In this document: positions 1-5,223 of the stretch, in pieces
Position numbering within the stretch: position 1 is the first letter of the stretch
Layout: each line of letters begins with the position of its first letter
The notes under the pieces: model-generated
What the model was told of the DNA's origin: nothing
Seen by the model: the letters and a program-made list of their open reading frames with translations, nothing else
Databases searched by the model: none
Translations under genes and position numbers: made by a program
NCBI GenBank assembly: GCA_002400675.1
Contig: NVQY01000245.1
Location: 1-5,223 of the forward strand
Direction of reading: 5' to 3'
DNA from: Paracoccaceae bacterium
GTDB taxonomy: Bacteria; Pseudomonadota; Alphaproteobacteria; Rhodobacterales; Rhodobacteraceae
Length of the DNA stretch: 5,223 bases

Positions 1-124
1 GCTCGGGCAGCCGCCGTTTCTGGTAGAGTTGCTGGTTTATGTGGTTCTGGGCATCGTCTGGGCCTTGCCGTTCAAATCGGTGTTTCAGGGCATCGGTCAA
101 TCGGACCCGGATCGGGAGGACTAA
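1..124 (+). CDS. DUF2842 family small membrane protein, C-terminal part
   Basis: This gene is cut by the left edge. The first complete codon is at base 2 and the TAA stop is at 122-124, leaving 40 residues. The visible part starts with a PPFLVELLVYVVLGIVWALP stretch, which is one hydrophobic membrane-spanning helix, followed by a short polar tail (FKSVFQGIGQ, then an acidic SDPDRED end). This matches my memory of the C-terminal half of DUF2842 proteins, which are roughly 65-70 residue, two-helix inner-membrane proteins common in Rhodobacterales. Their function is unknown. The last codons contain the GGGAGGA stretch that can serve as ribosome binding site for the ORF starting at 129, so translation of the downstream genes may depend on this transcript. 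Family assignment is from sequence resemblance only; the N-terminal helix is outside the window. Confidence 0.75.
   Translation, partial: LGQPPFLVELLVYVVLGIVWALPFKSVFQGIGQSDPDRED
115..119 (+). promoter_or_regulatory. Strong Shine-Dalgarno (GGAGG) before a small ORF
   Basis: GGAGG lies in the last codons of the DUF2842 gene, 9 bases before an ATG at 129. It is the best ribosome binding site in this part of the window, and it faces a 22-codon ORF and not the methyltransferase start itself. This makes it the main evidence that the small ORF is translated. Confidence 0.5.
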
Positions 125-128
125 GCAG

Positions 129-197
129 ATGGAGCGCCCGGCATTAAAAAGGGCAGCCGTGTTGCCGGTCGCCGATTGGGGGCGCACCAGATCATGA
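129..197 (+). CDS. Possible 22-residue small ORF coupled to the methyltransferase
   Basis: ATG at 129, TGA at 195-197, 22 residues, beginning MERPALKRAAVLPVADWG. It is preceded by GGAGG at the usual spacing. Its TGA overlaps the methyltransferase start codons: ATG 194 gives an ATGA overlap and ATG 197 a TGATG overlap, the arrangement typical of translational coupling. The peptide has no motif I recognise, is weakly basic (five Arg/Lys against two acidic residues), and has no clear signal peptide. It has no run of a single amino acid's codons, so it does not look like an attenuation leader. It may be a real micro-protein, a leader ORF whose only role is to deliver ribosomes to the next start, or a chance ORF. 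Sequence shows the ORF, the SD and the overlap; the coupling role is inference. Confidence 0.4.
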   Translation: MERPALKRAAVLPVADWGRTRS

Positions 198-760
198 TGG
201 ACGGATCGCAAAGCAAACTGGCGTTCTATATGGAATGCCTGAAGAACCCCAAAAGGGTAGGGGCCATTGCCCCGACCAGCGCGTGGATGGCGCGCAAGCT
301 GGCCAGCGTGATCCGCCCTGAAAACGGGCTGCCGGTGCTGGAGTTGGGGCCGGGGACCGGGGTCATCACCAAGGCAATCCTGAACCGCGGCGTGGCCCCG
401 GAAAATCTTGTATCAGTCGAGTATTCAAAGACGTTCCTGTCGACGCTGCGGCAACGCTATCCCGGGGTCAATTTTGTCTACGGGGATGCGTTTCACATAT
501 CGCGGATCGCGCGAGAGGCGGGGATCGACAGGTTCGACACGGTGGTATCGGCCCTGCCTTTGCTGAACTTCCCGGCGGCGGACCGGACCATCCTGATCAA
601 CCGGATTCTTGATCTGTTGGGGCCCGGTCGGCCGATGGTCCAGTTTTCCTATGGGCTGTCGCCGCCCGTCCCTGCCCAGGCGGGCAGGTTTTCAGTCAGG
701 CATCTGACCACGGTTATGCGCAACCTTCCGCCCGCGCGGCTGTGGCTTTATTACCGCTAA
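194..760 (+). CDS. Class I SAM-dependent methyltransferase, PmtA-like (phospholipid N-methyltransferase family)
   Basis: A 188-residue protein with a Rossmann methyltransferase fold. The SAM-binding motif I is LPVLELGPGTGVITKAIL (residues about 47-64). An acidic end of strand 2 follows (VEYS, about 75-78), then GDAF (about 97-100) and the motif IV region VVSALPLLNFP (about 117-127), which resembles the SGLPLL segment of PmtA enzymes. The N-terminal NPKRVGAIAPTSAWMARKL (about 18-36) is also typical of this family (COG3963). Known family members methylate phosphatidylethanolamine stepwise to phosphatidylcholine at the inner face of the cytoplasmic membrane. Other relatives are annotated as rRNA-adenine-methyltransferase-like, so the substrate is not certain. 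I chose ATG 194 because it overlaps the upstream small ORF's stop and the family-like sequence begins just after it; ATG 197 is equally possible, and a TTG at 176 would add six unconvincing residues. Only a G-rich run (178-182) could act as SD. It converges on the next gene with 8 bases between the stops. Confidence 0.75.
   Translation: MMDGSQSKLAFYMECLKNPKRVGAIAPTSAWMARKLASVIRPENGLPVLELGPGTGVITKAILNRGVAPENLVSVEYSKTFLSTLRQRYPGVNFVYGDAFHISRIAREAGIDRFDTVVSALPLLNFPAADRTILINRILDLLGPGRPMVQFSYGLSPPVPAQAGRFSVRHLTTVMRNLPPARLWLYYR
671..692 (+). terminator. Intrinsic-terminator-like hairpin inside the methyltransferase gene
   Basis: CCTGCCC (671-677), loop AGGC (678-681), GGGCAGG (682-688), then TTTT (689-692). 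This is a perfect 7-bp GC-rich stem with a four-base loop and a short T run. It lies about 66 bases before the stop codon of the methyltransferase and encodes PAQAGRF in frame. The convergent neighbour starts 8 bases after the stop, leaving no intergenic room for a terminator. The T run is short for a strong terminator, and on the opposite strand the hairpin has no T tract. Function as a terminator is inference. Confidence 0.3.
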
Positions 761-768
761 ACAACGAC

Positions 769-3009
769 TTAGCCCGCCTCGCGTTCGGTGTCATCCGGGC
801 GAAAACCGATCTCGCCCGAGGCGGCAAACCGACCACCACCACGCTTTTCAATCTTGCCGTCGCGCAATAGCTGGCCAAAGGACCGCAACCCGTCTTCGCG
901 GTTGTAAGCGTCCTGTTTGACCAAACGCACCTTGTTCATCAACTGCGGGCGCGAGAACTTTTCCTGACCCTCGACGAAGGACAGATACGCGGCTGCGGCC
1001 TCAAGAAGGTCGGGTAATTCAGTCGCCCCGACCCGGTTCGCAAAGTCGGCGAACGCGCTGTCGGTACCGGTGGCGTCGGACAGGTTGGCGGCCTCTGGCG
1101 CGGGGGTCAGGACGCGCCGTGGGCGTACCGCGCCGCGCTGGACCTGACTGGCCCCTTCGTCGACCCGCTGTTCTGCCACCAGCTTGAGAGGGGCAGGGCG
1201 GGTGTCGGGAATGCGCCGGGTATGGCGGTTGCCTTCGATGGCGGTGCGGCGCGGGCGCACCACATTGGCCAGATCGTCGCGGTATGCGTCGTCCTCGGTT
1301 TTGTCGTCAATCGACCCGCCAGCGGTCTTTTCGGCTTCGGCGGCGGCGACGGCGGCCCGCAGGTGGCTGTATGTGTCGCGCTGGCTTGAGGTTTCAGGAT
1401 CGTCCAGCTTTTCATCGGCAGCCTCCATCAGGCGGGACACGTCACCTTCGTCCTCGCTAACGGATTGGGACAGGGCGTTCTGGGCAGATTCGTTCTGCGC
1501 CTGCTCTTGCACCGGATTCAGGTCGGGGTCCGGTTCGGGGGCGTCGACAACCTCGGAAACGATATCGTCGCCAAAGATGTTGTCGTCCGCTTCCTGTTCG
1601 TTGTCGGCAAAGCTCAGGTCTTCTTCGACGGCGGCCAGTTCGCGCATCAGTTCGTCTTCGTCCTCGGGGGACAGGGAACTGTCGACAAATGGCACGGCGG
1701 GTTCGGGGGCCGTACCAGCGTCAGCGTCAGTGTCGGCATCCGGCGCGTCATCGTCGATCTGTTCAAACTGGCCGGTGGCAATCGCCGCCTCCAGATCGGC
1801 GCGTTTGACTTTGACCACACGGGCCTGAACCGGGGCGTCGTCGCCGGTCAAGGTGGTCTCTTTGGGGGCGTCCTGATCCGGGTCATCCGGGACCTCGCCG
1901 GTCAGATCGCTCCGTGTATCCGGTGCGTCAAATGTCGCGTCATCCTGATTGGCGGGGCTGTCGGCAAAGATGTCCTCTTCGACCTCATAGGTGTCTTCGC
2001 CAAAGGCGTCTTGGTCCGGCTGGGCACCGATGGCACCGGGCTGGGTCTCAACATCCGTCATGTCGTCGGCGTCCGGGGTTTCGTCCTCGGTTGCCATAGC
2101 TTCGCTGATGTTGTGCAACTGCGCGGTCACGAACCCTTCGGAGTCTTCGTCCTCGGTGTATTCGTCCGTTGGAGCCAGCGAATCGTTTTGTGACACAACG
2201 GCGCGAATGCGCTGAAGTTTGGCGGCTATCGAATCAGCCGCCGGAACGATTTTGGCCTCTTGCACGTCCTCGGCGACCGGCATGTCCGGTTCTGCCTCGG
2301 GGGTTGGGGCGTCTCCCACGGTCTGTTCACTGACCGGTTCGGGGCCCGGTTCGGGGGTGTCGTCTTGCAACACGTCCTCGGCTTCGACCTGTGGTGCGTC
2401 ATCGGCAACGACCAAGGTCTCTTCGCCGGTATCAACCGGATTGATGTCCTCAGGAGTGGCCTCTTCGGCGACCTCCGCAGTGGCTTCGGTCACAGCTTCG
2501 GTCACAGTTTCAACCTCGGGGGCGTTAACCACGTCCGCGACGTCCGGTTCCTGCTCGACCACAGGTGTAGGCGCAGGTTCAGGTTCGGTCACAGCGGCGG
2601 CTGGCGCAGGCTCTGGTGTTACCACAGGCGCGGGGGGTGCCGGGGCTTCAACCGCGGGTTCTACCTTGGCTGCGGGTTCGACCACGTCAGCCACGTCTGG
2701 CGCGGGGGCCACGGGTTCGGCAGGCACGACCGCAGGGGCAACGGCCATTGCATCGGTGGCCCGCAGGACAATCCCGCCGGTTCCGGTGCTATGCGCTTCG
2801 ACCTGACGGGCGATTTCGCGCTGGGCGATTCGCGCCAGCATTTCCGCGTCCGGTTGCGGCGGTTCCGATCCAAAATACCGGTCGTCCGACGACAGATCGC
2901 GGAAGTATTCCGCAATCGCTTTCATTGTCCCGAAAGAATCGTCAAACCCTTCGAGAGTGCAGGAAAATGTACCGTATGAAACGGTAAGAACTTTGTTGTT
3001 ATGTACCAT
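769..3009 (-). CDS. Large acidic, low-complexity protein of unknown function with conserved-looking ends
   Basis: A 746-residue protein from ATG 3009 (minus strand). I prefer this start because AGAGGA lies 10 bases upstream; an in-frame ATG at 3042 would add 11 residues but has a poorer SD. Residues about 1-70 form a compact-looking domain (VLTVSYGTFSCTLEGFDDSF, then KAIAEYFRDL and DDRYFG). Residues about 85-250 are a Pro/Ala/Glu/Val linker, and 250-540 are very acidic and probably disordered, with short possible helices (SIAAKLQRIRAVVSQ; VKRADLEAAIATGQFEQ; EDELMRELAAVEEDL). Residues about 520-575 hold a likely helix pair. A basic patch (about 585-632) has two VRPRR motifs. The C-terminal 85 residues look folded again, with SFGQLLRDGKIEKRGGGRFA resembling a winged helix. 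There is no signal peptide or membrane segment, so it is probably cytoplasmic. I recall similar hypothetical proteins in Rhodobacterales, but know no function. It is transcribed away from the thiamine pyrophosphokinase gene and converges on the methyltransferase. Confidence 0.8.
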   Translation of the reverse strand: MVHNNKVLTVSYGTFSCTLEGFDDSFGTMKAIAEYFRDLSSDDRYFGSEPPQPDAEMLARIAQREIARQVEAHSTGTGGIVLRATDAMAVAPAVVPAEPVAPAPDVADVVEPAAKVEPAVEAPAPPAPVVTPEPAPAAAVTEPEPAPTPVVEQEPDVADVVNAPEVETVTEAVTEATAEVAEEATPEDINPVDTGEETLVVADDAPQVEAEDVLQDDTPEPGPEPVSEQTVGDAPTPEAEPDMPVAEDVQEAKIVPAADSIAAKLQRIRAVVSQNDSLAPTDEYTEDEDSEGFVTAQLHNISEAMATEDETPDADDMTDVETQPGAIGAQPDQDAFGEDTYEVEEDIFADSPANQDDATFDAPDTRSDLTGEVPDDPDQDAPKETTLTGDDAPVQARVVKVKRADLEAAIATGQFEQIDDDAPDADTDADAGTAPEPAVPFVDSSLSPEDEDELMRELAAVEEDLSFADNEQEADDNIFGDDIVSEVVDAPEPDPDLNPVQEQAQNESAQNALSQSVSEDEGDVSRLMEAADEKLDDPETSSQRDTYSHLRAAVAAAEAEKTAGGSIDDKTEDDAYRDDLANVVRPRRTAIEGNRHTRRIPDTRPAPLKLVAEQRVDEGASQVQRGAVRPRRVLTPAPEAANLSDATGTDSAFADFANRVGATELPDLLEAAAAYLSFVEGQEKFSRPQLMNKVRLVKQDAYNREDGLRSFGQLLRDGKIEKRGGGRFAASGEIGFRPDDTEREAG
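2483..2506 (-). repeat. Tandem 12-bp repeat (two copies) in the linker
   Basis: Two exact copies of GCTTCGGTCACA stand side by side and encode VTEAVTEA on the minus strand. It is a small sign that the Ala/Glu/Pro/Val linker grows and shrinks by in-frame slippage or unequal exchange. Such length changes keep the reading frame because the unit is a multiple of three. Confidence 0.6.
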
Positions 3010-3148
3010 GGGATGCTCGTCCTCTACAGTCTTATGGAGCATTGTTTACCATGTCCAGAGCGTCAAAACCGGTCCGAATCTGTGCAATTCAACGTATCAT
3101 TTCGTGTTCAGAATGTGTCTAGTTTCCAAATATAGGATTAATAACGGC
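3010..3148. promoter_or_regulatory. Divergent intergenic region between the acidic protein and thiamine pyrophosphokinase genes
   Basis: This 139-base gap is more AT-rich than its surroundings and must hold the start signals of both divergent genes, unless either is read from further away. On the plus strand TATCAT (3095-3100) matches five of six positions of a -10 box, but I see no good -35 box at the proper distance, so the promoter assignment is weak. I see no TPP (THI-box) riboswitch signature; the leader is also too short for one. No clear operator or long inverted repeat is visible. Confidence 0.4.
3020..3025 (-). promoter_or_regulatory. Ribosome binding site that decides the start of the acidic protein
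   Basis: The minus strand reads AGAGGA here, ending 10 bases before ATG 3009. The alternative ATG at 3042 is preceded only by a weak GGA. The protein from 3009 begins MVHNNKVLTVSYG, which runs directly into the conserved-looking N-terminal domain, supporting this start. Confidence 0.5.
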
Positions 3149-3817
3149 ATGAGAACGCCTATTGTTGACGAAATCGACCCCATTACGCTGGTTGGCGGGG
3201 GTGAATTGGGTCCGGACGACCTGAAACTGGCTTTGGAGCGTGCGCCGGTGCTGGTTGCGGCTGATGGCGGGGCCGGGGCGGCGGTGCGGGCCGGGCATAT
3301 CCCGGTGGCGGTGATTGGCGATTTCGACAGCCTTTCGGCGCAAACGCGCGCACAGATCCCCAAAGACCGGTTGTTTCCGATCAAGGAACAGACCAGCACC
3401 GATTTCGACAAGGCGCTGCGCAACATTGCCGCGCCCATTGTGCTGGCGGTGGGGTTTCTCGGGGCGCGGGTGGATCATCAGCTTGGCGCGCTCAATACGC
3501 TGGTGCGCCATGCGGATCGCCCGTGCATTCTGATCGGCGCGCAAGAGGTGATCTTTCATGTGCCGCCGCGACTCTTAGTCTCGCTGGTGCCGGGTGACAT
3601 CGTGTCATTGTTTCCAATGGCGCGGGTTTGCGGGCGGTCGGTCGGGCTGGAATGGCCGATTGACGGGCTGGTGCTGGAACCGGGCGGGCGCATTGCCACC
3701 TCTAACCGGGCGCTGGGGGATGTGGGGTTGAAGATGGACGGCGCAGGGTTGTTGATGATCGCACCAAGGCGCGCGCTGGACGCGGTTATGCGGGCGATTG
3801 CGCCGGTTCGGGCCTGA
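3149..3817 (+). CDS. Thiamine pyrophosphokinase
   Basis: A 222-residue enzyme that transfers pyrophosphate from ATP to thiamine to form thiamine diphosphate (EC 2.7.6.2) in the cytoplasm. Family hallmarks in order: LVAADGGAGAAV (residues about 35-46), VIGDFDS (55-61, the Asp pair expected to bind metal-ATP), the STDFDKAL motif (83-90), and GFLGARVDHQLGALNTL (102-118, matching the family's G-GRxDH segment). The C-terminal part has ATSNRALG (183-190), corresponding to the thiamine-binding SN segment. Length is normal for the family. The start is ATG 3149, with AGGA 11 bases upstream; the same frame is open back to 2957, but that extension (Cys- and Ser-rich, lying partly over the divergent gene) has no family resemblance. 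The name thiN or tnr is used for such genes, but I do not assign one. It overlaps the end of the convergent transporter gene by 32 bases and is probably transcribed alone. Confidence 0.93.
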   Translation: MRTPIVDEIDPITLVGGGELGPDDLKLALERAPVLVAADGGAGAAVRAGHIPVAVIGDFDSLSAQTRAQIPKDRLFPIKEQTSTDFDKALRNIAAPIVLAVGFLGARVDHQLGALNTLVRHADRPCILIGAQEVIFHVPPRLLVSLVPGDIVSLFPMARVCGRSVGLEWPIDGLVLEPGGRIATSNRALGDVGLKMDGAGLLMIAPRRALDAVMRAIAPVRA

Positions 3818-4742
3818 CCGCACGGCGAGAGGCGTCGCTGATCGCCTTTTTGGCAATGCTCAGATTGCGTTCGCGCACCACCACATACAGGCCGGCGACA
3901 ACCGTGATGGCGATGCCAGTGGAGGCCATTGTATTGGGCAGATCAAAGAATATCAGCCAGCCGATGCCGGTGGCCACCGGAATTTCCAGGTATTGCATCG
4001 GTGCCAGCGTGGCCGCCGGAGCATAGCGCAGCGCCCACGTCATCAGCAGATGCGCCGCAGTGCCCAACAGGCCAATCGACCCCAGCAGGAACCATTCATG
4101 GGTTGACGGCGTGATCATCATCAGCGGCTTTAACCCAAGGGATTGCCCCAGCAGAACCGCCGGCAACAGCACCACCACCGCCATCACACCACTGACGGCC
4201 TGAAGCCCGATCGGGTCGGTTTCCTTGGCGATCTGCCGGGTGACCAGCATGAACAGTGAAAAGATCACCGCCACCGCCAGCGGCCACAGGGCCGGCAGGC
4301 CAATCTCGGCAAAGCTGGGCTGGATCACCAGCAATGTACCGATAAAGCCGACCACACAGGCGATAAGGCGGCGGCTGCCCACTTCTTCATTCAGGACGTA
4401 TTTGCCCAGCAGCAGCATCAGGAACGGCATGACAAAGGCGATTGCCACCGCATCGGCCAAGGGTAGATGTTTCAGGGCCGTGAACATCGCGCCGATTCCG
4501 GCGATATGCAGGCCGGTGCGCAGCATCACCAGTTTCAGCACCCGGCCCTGCATCCGCCACGACCGGCGTGTGAGAATGACCAGTGGGATCAGCAACACGG
4601 CCTGTATCCCAAAGCGGATCATAAGCAACTGACCCAGCGGTACGGATTGCCCCAGCAGCTTTGCCACCGCGTCGCCCATCGGGGCGACAACGCAAAAACC
4701 CAGCATAAGAAGGATACCCAGAACGGGTCTGTCGTTGTGCAT
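3786..4742 (-). CDS. DMT-superfamily (EamA) membrane transporter
   Basis: A 318-residue integral membrane protein with ten predicted helices in two EamA repeats (about residues 8-141 and 152-290). Hydrophobic segments lie near 7-23, 36-57, 72-90, 94-113, 125-141, 152-168, 183-198, 217-238, 244-265 and 270-290. Typical EamA features are the GDAVAKLLG segment after helix 1, the ALKHLPLADAVAI segment before helix 4 and the matching ALRYAPAATLAPMQYLEIP segment in the second half. The last 28 residues are a basic, then Pro/Ala-rich cytoplasmic tail. The family moves small metabolites such as amino acids, nucleosides or vitamins; the substrate cannot be read from sequence. I chose ATG 4742 because the protein then begins MHNDRPVLGILLML, directly before helix 1. 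A TTG at 4778 would add 12 residues; neither start has a well-spaced SD. It lies 82 bases downstream of the serine ammonia-lyase gene on the same strand and may be co-transcribed with it. Confidence 0.88.
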   Translation of the reverse strand: MHNDRPVLGILLMLGFCVVAPMGDAVAKLLGQSVPLGQLLMIRFGIQAVLLIPLVILTRRSWRMQGRVLKLVMLRTGLHIAGIGAMFTALKHLPLADAVAIAFVMPFLMLLLGKYVLNEEVGSRRLIACVVGFIGTLLVIQPSFAEIGLPALWPLAVAVIFSLFMLVTRQIAKETDPIGLQAVSGVMAVVVLLPAVLLGQSLGLKPLMMITPSTHEWFLLGSIGLLGTAAHLLMTWALRYAPAATLAPMQYLEIPVATGIGWLIFFDLPNTMASTGIAITVVAGLYVVVRERNLSIAKKAISDASRRAVRPEPAQSPA

Positions 4743-4824
4743 ACCCACCACGCTAATCAAGAGGCGAGTGCATTGCAAGTTCAGGTTGCGCTTACTTAAG
4801 GTAAACTAATATTTCCGAACAGAT
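4743..4824 (-). promoter_or_regulatory. Gap between serine ammonia-lyase and transporter genes, with a short inverted repeat
   Basis: This 82-base gap is AT-rich in its half nearest the lyase gene. It contains TTAC-TTAAG-GTAA (4792-4804), a 4-bp inverted repeat around five bases, about 50 bases before the transporter start. There is no GC-rich hairpin plus T run, so nothing shows that transcription from the lyase gene stops here. The repeat could be an operator half-site pair or chance; I see no confident promoter. Confidence 0.3.
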
Positions 4825-5223
4825 TCAACAGTTGGGAACGTTGACCGCAAGCCCACCCAGCGAGGTTTCCTTGTAATTCGTGCTCATGTCCAGCCCGGTC
4901 TGGCGCATGGTTTCGATACAGGAATCCAGCGGCACGAAATGGCTGCCGTCGCCGCGCAGCGCCAGGCTGGCCGCCGTCACCGCCTTGACTGCGCCCAAGC
5001 CGTTGCGCTCGATGCAGGGCACCTGCACCAGCCCCTTTACCGGATCACAGGTCATGCCCAGGTGATGCTCAAGCGCGATTTCGGCGGCGTTTTCCACCTG
5101 CGCCGGCGTGCCGCCCATCACGGCGCAAAGCCCGGCGGCGGCCATGGCGCTGGCGCTGCCGACTTCGGCCTGACACCCGGCCTCGGCCCCGGAAATCGAC
5201 GCGTTGTACTTGATCAGCCCGCC
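4825..5223 (-). CDS. sdaA: L-serine ammonia-lyase, iron-sulfur type, C-terminal part
   Basis: The gene runs off the right edge; 132 C-terminal residues are visible, ending in a TGA at 4825-4827. The enzyme converts L-serine to pyruvate and ammonia using an oxygen-sensitive [4Fe-4S] cluster in the cytoplasm. The visible sequence has the hallmark segments [12 protein letters not shown] (fragment residues about 11-22), [22 protein letters not shown] (about 53-74), and the conserved end [13 protein letters not shown]. Cysteines at fragment positions 17, 59 and 70 are spaced 42 and 11 apart, and the final residue, Cys132, is 62 after the third. This matches the spacing I recall for the three cluster ligands and the C-terminal tail cysteine of the Legionella enzyme (343, 385, 396, 458). 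The fragment therefore looks intact and functional. It should be a single-chain enzyme of about 460 residues if typical, as the N-terminal part is not visible. A DMT transporter follows on the same strand. Confidence 0.93.
   Translation of the reverse strand, partial: GGLIKYNASISGAEAGCQAEVGSASAMAAAGLCAVMGGTPAQVENAAEIALEHHLGMTCDPVKGLVQVPCIERNGLGAVKAVTAASLALRGDGSHFVPLDSCIETMRQTGLDMSTNYKETSLGGLAVNVPNC

Noticed and set aside
176..193. TTG start for the methyltransferase
   Set aside because: It adds only six residues unlike the family, lacks an SD, and ATG 194/197 sit at the upstream stop overlap.
1184..2193. Plus-strand ORFs at 1184-1828 and 1465-2193
   Set aside because: Same explanation: Ser- or Gly/Val-rich shadow frames opposite the acidic region, without start signals or homology-like motifs.
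2219..2979. Long plus-strand ORFs opposite the acidic gene (2219-2806, Ser/Gly/Ala/Thr-rich; 2260-2979, Gly/Arg/Phe-rich)
   Set aside because: They are the antisense reading of the GC-rich, repetitive linker, where stop codons are rare. Their composition is the mirror of the Pro/Ala/Glu/Val codons, they have no SD and no recognisable domain, and the minus-strand frame has coherent protein ends.
3131..3136. TATAGG as a -10 promoter box for thiamine pyrophosphokinase
   Set aside because: Transcription would start only a few bases before the ATG and would leave out the AGGA ribosome binding site that the same bases overlap.
2957..3148. 64-residue N-terminal extension of thiamine pyrophosphokinase
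   Set aside because: It overlaps the start of the divergent gene, has no family resemblance and no SD; family sequence begins soon after ATG 3149, which gives a normal length.
3010..3148. TPP riboswitch upstream of the thiamine gene
   Set aside because: No THI-box signature is visible and the space is short; thiamine pyrophosphokinase is a salvage/final-step enzyme that often lacks this control.
4096..4695. Other-frame minus and plus ORFs inside the transporter gene
   Set aside because: They overlap a clear ten-helix EamA protein in a different frame and encode polar Arg/Gly/His-rich sequence typical of shadow frames in GC-rich DNA.
4743..4778. TTG start giving a 12-residue extension of the transporter
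   Set aside because: A rare start codon without a good SD, and the extension is not typical of EamA proteins, which usually begin just before helix 1. It cannot be fully excluded because ATG 4742 also has a poor SD.

Overview
The window is high-GC, densely packed chromosomal DNA from an alphaproteobacterium, most likely a member of the Rhodobacterales (Roseobacter/Rhodobacter group). The evidence is the DUF2842-type C-terminus at the left edge, the PmtA-like methyltransferase, and a long acidic protein whose conserved ends I associate with that order. This placement rests on recognising protein families by eye, not on a database search. There are no mobile elements, CRISPR arrays, tRNA or rRNA genes, and no gene-free stretch longer than about 140 bases.

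Layout from left to right. (1) The last 40 codons of a small DUF2842 membrane protein (+). (2) A possible 22-codon small ORF (129-197, +) with a strong Shine-Dalgarno sequence, whose stop codon overlaps the start of the next gene. (3) A class I SAM-dependent methyltransferase resembling phospholipid N-methyltransferase PmtA (194-760, +). (4) Converging on it with only 8 bases between, a 746-residue protein of unknown function (769-3009, -): conserved-looking ends joined by a very long acidic, Pro/Ala/Glu/Asp/Val-rich linker. (5) A divergent intergenic region of 139 bases. (6) Thiamine pyrophosphokinase (3149-3817, +). (7) A DMT/EamA-family membrane transporter (3786-4742, -), which overlaps the thiamine pyrophosphokinase gene tail to tail by 32 bases. 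(8) Upstream of the transporter on the same strand, the C-terminal 132 residues of an iron-sulfur L-serine ammonia-lyase (4825 to the right edge, -).

Functionally these are mostly housekeeping genes: membrane-lipid methylation, thiamine diphosphate synthesis, and serine deamination to pyruvate next to a small-metabolite transporter. I see no obvious new multi-gene system. The items most worth a second look are the large acidic two-ended protein, the small ORF coupled to the methyltransferase, and a terminator-like hairpin inside the methyltransferase coding region.
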